DNA from: Oscillospiraceae bacterium | GTDB lineage: Bacteria; Bacillota; Clostridia; Oscillospirales; Ruminococcaceae | DNA: 12,456 nucleotides | Assembly (NCBI GenBank): GCA_019420135.1 | Contig: JAHZHS010000039.1 | Location: forward strand, 2,588 to 15,043 | Direction of reading: 5' to 3' | In this document: positions 7,487 to 12,456 of the stretch, in pieces | Numbering within the stretch: position 1 is the stretch's first letter | How the letters are laid out: each line of letters opens with the position of its first letter | Notes under the pieces: generated by a model | What the model was told of the DNA's origin: nothing | What the model saw: the letters and a program-made list of their open reading frames with translations, nothing else | Database searches by the model: none | Position numbers and translations under genes: made by a program

Positions 7487-8452
7487 TCAGAACAGGGTGT
7501 TTTCGGAGAATTTCTTGGACGTGGTGTTGGCAATGAACAGCAACGCGACGTTGATCACCGAGTTGAACAGGCCGATGGCGGTGGCGTAGCCCTGGTTGGG
7601 CACGCCGGTCAGGCCCTGTTTGTACACGTAGGTGGAGATCAGTTCGCTGACGCCCAGGTTGGCGTCGGTCTGCATCAGCAGGGCTTTCTCGTAGCCGACG
7701 CCCATCAGGCCGCCGATGGACATAATCAGCATGACGCTGACCATGGGCATGATGGCGGGCAGGTCCACGTGGAGCACCCGCTGGAAGCGGGAGGCGCCGT
7801 CCAGGATGGCGGCCTCATGCAGGCCGGGGTCCACGTTGGAGAGGGCCGCGATGTAGATGATGGCGCTCCAGCCGAAGTCCTGCCAGTTGCTGGACAGGAT
7901 GTACATGGGGCGGAAAGCGCCGCTTTCCAGGAAGTAGGAGATGCGCTCCCCGCCCAGGGCGGCGGCGATGTTGTTGACCAGACCATAGCGGCCGAAGAAC
8001 AGGGTCAGCATACCGACCAGGACGACCAGGGAGATGAAGTGGGGTGCGGTGAAGATGGTCTGCAGCAGCTTGGCGGTGCGTTTGCCCTTGAGGGCGTTGA
8101 GGGCCAGCGCCACAATGATGGGCAGCGGGAAACCGATGATGAAGCCCAGGATGCAGAGGATGAAGGTGTTGGACATCAGGGGCCAGAACTGCACATCATT
8201 GAAGAAGCGGACGAAATTGTCGAAGCCGATCCAATGGGTCAGCGGAGAAATGATGGGGTCACCGGGCATGTAATCCTGGAAGGCAATGAGGATGCCGTAG
8301 ATGGGCATGTAGTTGAACAGGAATACAACCACTATGGCCGGGAGCAGCAGAACCAGCCAGGGAATGCTTTCCCGCAGCTGCTTCCACTTGCTGCCGCCAA
8401 GCATCCTGCCTGACCGTGCTTTTACGGCAACACCGGATTTTGTTGTTTTCAT
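7487..8452 (-). CDS. Sugar ABC transporter permease, LplB type
   Basis: A 321-residue permease of the LplB/UgpA group, first gene of the minus-strand operon. It has a basic N terminus (KSGVAVKARSGRMLGGSKWKQLRES) and then about six membrane segments. The first is WLVLLLPAIVVVFLFNYMPI, followed by the LplB-typical YGILIAFQDYMPGDPI loop. The EAA motif is HEAAILDGA at residues 212-220. The C terminus (NVALLFIANTTSKKFSENTLF) is also typical. GGAG lies 7 nt upstream of the ATG at 8452. The next gene starts 16 bp after its stop. Its position just downstream of a divergent promoter region with operator palindromes suggests direct control by the LacI-family regulator at 8911. Confidence 0.94.
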   Translation of the reverse strand: MKTTKSGVAVKARSGRMLGGSKWKQLRESIPWLVLLLPAIVVVFLFNYMPIYGILIAFQDYMPGDPIISPLTHWIGFDNFVRFFNDVQFWPLMSNTFILCILGFIIGFPLPIIVALALNALKGKRTAKLLQTIFTAPHFISLVVLVGMLTLFFGRYGLVNNIAAALGGERISYFLESGAFRPMYILSSNWQDFGWSAIIYIAALSNVDPGLHEAAILDGASRFQRVLHVDLPAIMPMVSVMLIMSIGGLMGVGYEKALLMQTDANLGVSELISTYVYKQGLTGVPNQGYATAIGLFNSVINVALLFIANTTSKKFSENTLF

Positions 8453-8649
8453 TGGATTTCTCCTCTCTTTGGTTGGGGTTGGACCGGTGACGGGCCTTTG
8501 CCCCGGGCTTCACTCCCCCGAGCCGGCTTTCGGGAGTGTGCCGCCGGTGCAGAGGACCCGGCATCCGGTCCTGTTTGCGACAGCCTTACGGCTGGAACAC
8601 CGCTTTTTCCTCTCTCCGGGAACCGGCCGGAGATCGGATGGGCGGTGCC
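8453..8649 (-). promoter_or_regulatory. GC-rich structured 5' leader of the sugar operon
   Basis: About 200 nt between the operator/promoter block and the first permease gene, markedly GC-richer than the AT-rich promoter segment beside it. It contains several inverted repeats: CACTCCC (8511-8517) with GGGAGTG (8532-8538); GGACCGG (8481-8487) with CCGGTCC (8565-8571), which encloses the first; and CAGCC (8581-8585) with GGCTG (8590-8594), which in the transcribed strand has a GUAA loop of GNRA type. No stem is followed by a T run, so none is an obvious terminator, and no known riboswitch was recognised. It may be only an untranslated leader or it may affect translation or attenuation. The shadow reading frames here lack convincing ribosome sites. 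Confidence 0.4.
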
Positions 8650-8666
8650 GTTTACATAATGTAAAC
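8650..8666. promoter_or_regulatory. Operator palindrome O1 (sugar operon side)
   Basis: GTTTACAT-A-ATGTAAAC, a perfect 8-bp inverted repeat around a single central base at 8658. A second copy of the 15-bp core lies at 8826-8840. It sits downstream of the stronger candidate operon promoter (about +37 from its expected start) and overlaps the -10 position of the second candidate, so binding here should repress the minus-strand operon. The neighbouring LacI-family regulator is the natural candidate binder (inference). Confidence 0.82.
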
Positions 8667-8688
8667 AATCAGGAGTTCAAACTGTCAA
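8660..8688 (-). promoter_or_regulatory. Alternative promoter of the sugar operon overlapping O1
   Basis: On the minus strand a consensus -35 TTGACA (8683-8688) is followed after 17 bp by TTTACA (8660-8665), a poor -10 lying inside the operator palindrome. The perfect -35 and correct spacing make it worth listing, but the promoter at 8702-8730 has the better -10. Confidence 0.35.
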
Positions 8689-8701
8689 TCTTGTCATGCT
8701 T

Positions 8702-8730
8702 ACAGTACGCCTAAATTCACAATTTGTCAA
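8702..8730 (-). promoter_or_regulatory. Promoter of the minus-strand sugar operon
   Basis: On the minus strand a consensus -35 TTGACA (8725-8730) and -10 TACTGT (8702-8707) are separated by exactly 17 bp, a good sigma-A promoter. Transcription would start near 8695, giving a 5' leader of about 240 nt that includes operator O1. The -35 overlaps one copy of the TCACAATTTGT repeat. Confidence 0.65.
8717..8727 (+). repeat. TCACAATTTGT direct repeat, copy 1
   Basis: An 11-bp sequence repeated exactly at 8781-8791, 64 bp away. The core ACAA-T-TTGT is a small inverted repeat. This copy overlaps the -35 of the operon promoter. It may bind a second regulator distinct from the one recognising TTTACAT-A-ATGTAAA (inference). 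Confidence 0.45.
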
Positions 8731-8780
8731 TGTAATTTTTGCATCTGATACAAAAACGGCAGGTTTCACAAAAACAAAGG

Positions 8781-8791
8781 TCACAATTTGT
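8781..8791 (+). repeat. TCACAATTTGT direct repeat, copy 2
   Basis: Exact second copy of the 11-bp sequence at 8717-8727, in the same orientation, upstream of both divergent promoters. It lies in an AT-rich stretch with no coding potential. Confidence 0.45.
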
Positions 8792-8825
8792 ACAGAATCC
8801 TTTTTCTTTTTGAAATTTACTTAAT

Positions 8826-8840
8826 TTTACATAATGTAAA
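8826..8840. promoter_or_regulatory. Operator palindrome O2 (regulator side)
   Basis: TTTACAT-A-ATGTAAA, identical to the 15-bp core of O1, with centre at 8833, 175 bp from the O1 centre. It ends 2 bp before the -35 hexamer of the regulator's promoter, a position suited to autoregulation or to looping with O1. Half-sites TGTAAA (8871-8876) and TTTACA (8903-8908) lie further downstream, near the transcription start and the start codon. Confidence 0.8.
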
Positions 8841-8842
8841 TA

Positions 8843-8871
8843 TTGCACCGGTTGGCAGGATATGATATAGT
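8843..8871 (+). promoter_or_regulatory. Promoter of the LacI-family regulator gene
   Basis: TTGCAC (8843-8848) and TATAGT (8866-8871) are separated by 17 bp, a good sigma-A promoter. Transcription would start near 8878, about 33 nt before the ATG at 8911. It lies directly beside operator O2. Confidence 0.7.
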
Positions 8872-8910
8872 GTAAATTAAAGAAAGAAAATTGCAGCGGA
8901 GGTTTACAGT

Positions 8911-9966
8911 ATGGCAGTTCATCGGGTAACCATGCAGGATATTGCGGATGCCTGCGGCCTGTCCCGGAATACCGTCTCAAAAATCTTCAACCAGCGGGGC
9001 TCGGTGCCCCAGGCCACCCGGCAGATGGTTCTGGACAAAGCCCGGGAGCTGGGCTACATGCAGCTGCCCGCCGAGGCTCCCCCTCAGGTCCAGCCGGCAG
9101 CGGTCCATTCCACCCGCACCATCGTCCTGCTGACCAGCCACATGCCGGTGGATTATCATTTCGGCATCTTCTTCATTCCCGCCTTTGCGGACCAGCTCAG
9201 CCGGGTGGGCTACACCCTGATGATGTGCGAGATCTCCGCCGCCGAACTGCAGAGCCGCACCCTGCCCGGCCATATTGCCCCCGACCGGGTTGCCGGTCTG
9301 ATGACCATTGAGCTGTTTGACCAGGCCTATCTGGACATGCTGTGCAGGCTGGGTCTGCCCCTGCTGGTGGTGGACGGCCACTGTGACTCCGACCTCATGC
9401 CGCTGCAAAGCGACGTCATCTCCATGGAAAACACCTCCAGCATGTTCCACATCGTCAGCCACATCATCCAGGCCGGGGCCCGGCAGATCGGGTTTGTGGG
9501 GGACATCCGCCACTGCAACAGCTTTCAGGAGCGCTGGCGAGGCTACTGTGCCGCCATGGAACAGGCCGGTCTGACCCTGGACCGGGACTGCTGCATCCTG
9601 GACAGTGACAGTTCCTTCTACGGCGACCCGGACTGGCTCGGCGGCAAGATCCGCGCCATGCCCCGGCTGCCCGACGCCTTTGTCTGCGCCAATGATTTTC
9701 TGGCCCTGAACATCATGACCGCCCTGAAACAGCAGGGTATTTCCATCCCCGACCGGGTGATGGTGTCCGGCTTCGACGGCATGCCACAGACCGGCGTCGT
9801 GGACCCCGCCCTGACCACCGCCCAGATCCCCAACGCTGAGATCGCACGTCTAGCGGCGGAACTTCTGCTGGCGCGCATCGACAACCCCGGCCGTCCCCTC
9901 CAGCGCGTCTATGTGGAGACCAAACCCATCCTGCGCAAGTCCACCGCCCCCCGCCCCGCGAAATGA
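8911..9966 (+). CDS. LacI-family transcriptional regulator
   Basis: A 351-residue repressor-type regulator that probably senses an imported sugar and controls the divergent operon and itself. The N-terminal helix-turn-helix occupies residues 6-49 (VTMQDIADACGLSRNTVSKIFNQ, then VPQATRQMVLDKARELGY). The periplasmic-binding-protein-like sensor domain follows from about residue 69 (TIVLLTSHMP), with family landmarks RQIGFVGD, DAFVCANDFLALNIMTALKQQG, VMVSGFDG and LTTAQIPNAEIARLAAELLL. After the helix-turn-helix, the usual N-x-x-A-R-x-L hinge helix is absent. It is replaced by a Pro/Ala/Gln-rich linker (LPAEAPPQVQPAAVHS), which is unusual for the family. GGAGG lies 8 nt before the ATG at 8911. The gene is followed by a strong terminator at 10016-10063. 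A fructan-derived inducer is inferred from context. Confidence 0.93.
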   Translation: MAVHRVTMQDIADACGLSRNTVSKIFNQRGSVPQATRQMVLDKARELGYMQLPAEAPPQVQPAAVHSTRTIVLLTSHMPVDYHFGIFFIPAFADQLSRVGYTLMMCEISAAELQSRTLPGHIAPDRVAGLMTIELFDQAYLDMLCRLGLPLLVVDGHCDSDLMPLQSDVISMENTSSMFHIVSHIIQAGARQIGFVGDIRHCNSFQERWRGYCAAMEQAGLTLDRDCCILDSDSSFYGDPDWLGGKIRAMPRLPDAFVCANDFLALNIMTALKQQGISIPDRVMVSGFDGMPQTGVVDPALTTAQIPNAEIARLAAELLLARIDNPGRPLQRVYVETKPILRKSTAPRPAK

Positions 9967-10015
9967 CAAGACCTCGCCCGGCCCCTTTCCGCCGGGAAAA
10001 CCATACAAAAAAACT

Positions 10016-10063
10016 GCCGGACCTTCTCCCGCATTCTGTATCGGGAGAAGGTCCGGCTTTTTT
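10016..10063 (+). terminator. Intrinsic terminator after the LacI-family regulator
   Basis: A perfect 16-bp stem (GCCGGACCTTCTCCCG, 10-nt loop at 10032-10041, CGGGAGAAGGTCCGGC) is followed by six T residues (10058-10063). An A run at 10007-10013 just before the stem would also allow termination in the opposite direction. It isolates the regulator from the ATPase unit that starts at 10087. Confidence 0.95.
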
Positions 10064-10086
10064 GCGAAATCTGCCCGGGACAGAAG

Positions 10087-10115
10087 TTGACAACGCCCGC
10101 CGGGCTCTCTATATT
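10087..10115 (+). promoter_or_regulatory. Promoter of the MoxR-VWA unit
   Basis: TTGACA (10087-10092) and TATATT (10110-10115) are separated by 17 bp, nearly consensus for sigma-A. Transcription would start near 10122, giving a leader of only about 16 nt that holds the AGGGGA ribosome site. This also argues against translation starting at the TTG at 10087, which is part of the -35. Confidence 0.85.
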
Positions 10116-10137
10116 TAAGACAAAAGGGGATGTATCT

Positions 10138-11052
10138 ATGCTTGATTTTTTGAAAGAAGAGGGCGTGGACCCCGCCGTCATCGAAGGCATCGCCGCCTTC
10201 CGCGCCGAGCATCCGCTGCCCGAGGGCATGGCCGAACGGGTCCCGGACCCCAAGTACCGGTACTATGGCCGGGAGGTCTGGAACCAGGCCGCCACTGTGC
10301 TGCTGTGCGGGGAGAACCTGCTGCTGGCCGGCCCCAAGGCCACCGGCAAGAACGTGCTGGCCGAAAACCTGGCCCGGGCCTTCGGACGTCCCTGCTGGGA
10401 TGTTTCCTTCCACATCAATATGGACGCCTCCTATCTCATCGGTTCGGACACCTTCAACGGGGAAAAGGTGGTATTCGGCCCCGGTCCCATCTACCAGTGC
10501 GCCCGCTATGGCGGCTTCGGGGTGCTGGACGAGATCAACATGGCCAAAAACGAGGCTCTGGCCGTCCTCCACGCCACGCTGGACTACCGCCGCAGCATCG
10601 ACGTGCCCGGCTACGACCTCATCCGGGTGGACCCGGCCGCCCGCTTCATCGGCACCATGAACTACGGCTATGCCGGCACCCGGGAGCTGAACGAGGCGCT
10701 GGTTTCCCGGTTTGCGGTGCTGGACCTGCCCCTCATCTCGGAGGAGGACATGAACAAACTGCTGCGCCATCACTTCCCCCGCATTAGTCCCCGGTATGCA
10801 GGGCAGTTTGTACAGCTCTTTTATGATCTGCACAAAAAGGCGGACAGCGCCGAGATCTCGGCCCGGGCGGTGGACCTGCGCGGCCTGCTGGATGCCCTGC
10901 GCCTGATGGAAAAGGGACTGGATGCCGCCCACGCCCTGGATCTGTGCATCACCAACAAGACCTTTGACCCCTACGAGCAGACCCTCATCCGGGATGTGAT
11001 CGCCGCCCGCATCCCCAAGAACCTCGACCGCGCAAAGGTCTTTCCGGGCTGA
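10138..11052 (+). CDS. MoxR-like AAA+ ATPase (NorQ/CbbQ-like)
   Basis: A 304-residue AAA+ ATPase of the MoxR group, which generally works with a von Willebrand A partner as a chaperone-like remodelling or metal-insertion machine. Visible motifs are Walker A GPKATGKN (65-72), Walker B VLDEIN (129-134), sensor 1 GTMN with N175, the likely arginine finger SRF with R191, and a sensor 2-like ISARAVDLR (240-248). The last Walker A residue is Asn72 where Thr or Ser normally contacts the Mg ion. The insert FGPGPIYQCARYGG is typical of MoxR proteins. The start ATG at 10138 is chosen because GGGGA lies 7 nt upstream; the 17 additional codons back to 10087 run through the promoter. The VWA gene starts 4 bp after the stop, so the two are almost certainly translated from one message. 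The client is unknown; no reductase, RuBisCO or gas vesicle gene is near. Confidence 0.9.
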   Translation: MLDFLKEEGVDPAVIEGIAAFRAEHPLPEGMAERVPDPKYRYYGREVWNQAATVLLCGENLLLAGPKATGKNVLAENLARAFGRPCWDVSFHINMDASYLIGSDTFNGEKVVFGPGPIYQCARYGGFGVLDEINMAKNEALAVLHATLDYRRSIDVPGYDLIRVDPAARFIGTMNYGYAGTRELNEALVSRFAVLDLPLISEEDMNKLLRHHFPRISPRYAGQFVQLFYDLHKKADSAEISARAVDLRGLLDALRLMEKGLDAAHALDLCITNKTFDPYEQTLIRDVIAARIPKNLDRAKVFPG

Positions 11053-11056
11053 GACC

Positions 11057-12456
11057 ATGCTGCGGCGTCAATACAGCCCGGAGCAGCGCCGGGCGCTGAA
11101 TCTGATCTGGGCCGCTGCCGGACAGTATGACCTGGACCCGCCGTTCATGGCCTTTGACCCCGACGGTCAGCCCGACTTTTACTTCAACTGCGTGGTGGGC
11201 CTTGCGGCCAAATGGCTGGATATGGCCCGGCTGGAAGCCTTTTTTGCCGGTTATGCAGGCAGCCCCCGGCGGGAAATGTTTGACGAGCTGGTCTGGCTGG
11301 GGCTGGAAAACTGCGTCTATGAAAAGGAACTGCCGGTCCGTCCGGTCCTTGCCGCCCTGCGGCAGCAGTATGCCGAAGCCTTTTTTGCCCGGCAGCAGAA
11401 GATGTCCCGCCAGCAATGGATGGCGAAAAACAACCGGGTCTACGAGCAGCAGCAGGCGCGCTGGGCACCGCTGGCCCACCGCCGCGGTCCGCTGCTGACG
11501 CCCCGTGGCCGGGAGCTGGCCCGGGCGCTGGCCCTGCCCGGCACGCTGGACACGGAGGGAGTCATCCGGCAGCTCCAGGAGATGCTGCGGGAGTTCTTTC
11601 TGTTTTCCGGGGAAGAAAAAAGCCGCATACCCCGCGCTTTTCATGTGACGGGGCTGTGGGCTGCATTGCTCACCAAACTGCTGCCCACCGAGGTCCGCCA
11701 CACCGACCAGCTGGTGCTCCGGCGCAGTTCCCAGCTCGGCGGGGCAGGCGCTGCCCCTGCGGGCAAGGCTCTGCTGGCCGACCATCTTTCGGTGCGGCGG
11801 GCGGAAGCCGACCGTGCCTATATGGAGACCTGCTTCGGCCGTTCGATCTACAACGATCACGACCTGGCCGCACTGGAGCAAAGCCTTTGCACCGGCAGCC
11901 ACCGCAACTGCCATCTGTGGATCACCCGGGGAGAGCCTTCCCCCGACCGACCGCCCGACCAGGAGGCCCGGCAGCTGGCCCGGGATGCCGCCCGGCAGCG
12001 GCAGCGGAATCTGGATTTTTACGCCAGACACAGCCAGCTGTACGCCAGCGGCATCCGCCGCCTGAGTGAGCAGATACAGGATGCCCTGCACTCCTACTGC
12101 CAGCCTCAGCCGGTGCGGGCACGGACGGGACGGCTGGACAGCCGCCGGGTCTGGCGGGCCCCCTGCCTGCACGATCCGGCCGTCTTTCTGCGGCAGACCG
12201 ACGACATCCAGCCCGATCTGTCGGTGGACCTTCTGCTGGATGCCTCCGCCTCCCGGCTGGACAGCCAGGAGCTCATCGCCGCCCAGGGCTTTGTCATCGG
12301 GGAGAGTCTCCGCCGCTGCGGCGTGAAGGTACAGATCTCCGCCTTCCGCAGCCTGCGGGGCTACACGGTATTGCAGCTTCTCAAAGGATACAAGGACCCG
12401 GGCTGCCGCTCCATCTTCGGCTACTTTGCCGCCGGGTGGAACCGGGACGGTCTGGC
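11057..12456 (+). CDS. VWA-domain protein, partner of MoxR ATPase (3' end outside window)
   Basis: The open frame from the ATG at 11057 runs without a stop to the window edge (466 residues visible), beginning MLRRQYSPEQRRALNLIW. The N-terminal region of about 385 residues is not recognised; it is Arg/Gln-rich and looks mostly helical (for example ARQLARDAARQRQRNLDFYA). A von Willebrand A domain starts near residue 388 with SVDLLLDASASRLD, where DASAS (395-399) fits the DxSxS metal-ion-dependent adhesion site. It continues through IGESLRRCGVKVQISAF to a terminal NRDGLA. C-terminal VWA placement next to a MoxR gene matches the NorD/CbbO/CobT-like plan. Clostridial relatives are often labelled nitric-oxide-reductase-activation-like, but nothing here supports that substrate. 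No strong ribosome site precedes the ATG, and translation is probably coupled to the ATPase gene. Confidence 0.87.
   Translation, partial: MLRRQYSPEQRRALNLIWAAAGQYDLDPPFMAFDPDGQPDFYFNCVVGLAAKWLDMARLEAFFAGYAGSPRREMFDELVWLGLENCVYEKELPVRPVLAALRQQYAEAFFARQQKMSRQQWMAKNNRVYEQQQARWAPLAHRRGPLLTPRGRELARALALPGTLDTEGVIRQLQEMLREFFLFSGEEKSRIPRAFHVTGLWAALLTKLLPTEVRHTDQLVLRRSSQLGGAGAAPAGKALLADHLSVRRAEADRAYMETCFGRSIYNDHDLAALEQSLCTGSHRNCHLWITRGEPSPDRPPDQEARQLARDAARQRQRNLDFYARHSQLYASGIRRLSEQIQDALHSYCQPQPVRARTGRLDSRRVWRAPCLHDPAVFLRQTDDIQPDLSVDLLLDASASRLDSQELIAAQGFVIGESLRRCGVKVQISAFRSLRGYTVLQLLKGYKDPGCRSIFGYFAAGWNRDGL

Noticed and set aside
6469..8413. Plus-strand open frames of 321 and 333 codons opposite the permease genes
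   Set aside because: The translations are rich in Asp, Glu, Gln and His, as expected from reading membrane-protein codons in antisense. The minus strand clearly encodes permeases with EAA loops.
8313..8714. Plus-strand 133-codon frame running from the permease gene into the intergenic region
   Set aside because: It starts inside the LplB-type gene on the opposite strand, lacks a ribosome site, and overlaps the operon leader, operator O1 and part of the operon promoter.
8810..8838. Alternative plus-strand promoter TTGAAA with AATGTA
   Set aside because: The -10 is poor and lies within operator O2, while TTGCAC-17 bp-TATAGT just downstream is clearly better.
8717..8980. Minus-strand 87-codon frame with several Cys residues (possible zinc-binding small protein)
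   Set aside because: It crosses the regulator's promoter, operator O2 and the first codons of the LacI-family gene, has no good ribosome site, and its Cys/Phe/Lys content follows from AT-rich promoter sequence.
10087..10137. N-terminal extension of the ATPase starting at TTG 10087
   Set aside because: The TTG is part of a TTGACA -35 element and the extension spans the -10 and the ribosome site. The ATG at 10138 is correctly spaced from GGGGA.
9850..12172. Minus-strand open frames of 402 and 395 codons opposite the ATPase and VWA genes
   Set aside because: No recognisable domains or ribosome sites. The first also runs through the terminator at 10016-10063 and the promoter at 10087. The plus-strand frames carry Walker, sensor and MIDAS motifs.

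Overview
The window is GC-rich (third codon positions are mostly G or C). It looks like chromosomal DNA of a gut-type Firmicute, probably Oscillospirales/Ruminococcaceae in the Faecalibacterium, Gemmiger or Subdoligranulum range. This placement is inferred from gene content (Lpl-type ABC importer, YesL, LacI-type regulator, lipoproteins with Gram-positive-style lipoboxes), strong GGAGG ribosome binding sites and high GC. No phylogenetic test was possible. No tRNA, rRNA, CRISPR array, insertion sequence or phage gene was seen.

Region 1 (1-8452, minus strand) is one long fructan or fructo-oligosaccharide utilisation operon read leftward. In transcription order it holds two ABC permeases of the LplB and LplC type (8452-7487, 7470-6559), a large solute-binding lipoprotein (6505-4790), and a non-enzymatic surface lipoprotein with an Ig-like domain and about three carbohydrate-binding-like modules (4769-2952). 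These are followed by a GH32 fructosidase lipoprotein with an InlB-type repeat that is interrupted by an in-frame TAA (2867-1134), a YesL/DUF624 membrane protein (1088-423), and the start of a cytoplasmic GH32 fructosidase (433 to beyond the left edge). The inferred pathway is that surface proteins bind and trim a beta-fructan, the importer brings in oligosaccharides, and the cytoplasmic GH32 completes hydrolysis. No transporter ATPase is present, as is usual for Lpl-type systems that share an MsmX-like ATPase encoded elsewhere.

Region 2 (8453-8910) is a divergent regulatory region of about 460 bp. It carries two copies of the palindrome TTTACAT-A-ATGTAAA, good sigma-A promoters in both directions, an 11-bp direct repeat of a different sequence, and a GC-rich leader of about 200 nt with several inverted repeats. 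A LacI-family regulator (8911-9966, plus strand) follows and probably controls both directions. A 16-bp-stem intrinsic terminator (10016-10063) closes this unit.

Region 3 (10087-12456, plus strand) is a separate transcription unit with its own near-consensus promoter (TTGACA, 17 bp, TATATT). It encodes a MoxR/NorQ-like AAA+ ATPase (10138-11052) and, 4 bp downstream, a protein with a von Willebrand A domain (11057 to beyond the right edge). This is a MoxR-VWA chaperone-like pair whose client is unknown. The ATPase has Asn in place of Thr/Ser at the end of the Walker A motif.

The most notable items are the TAA inside the extracellular GH32, the twin-operator divergent control region, the intercistronic hairpin at 2901-2934, and the MoxR-VWA pair.
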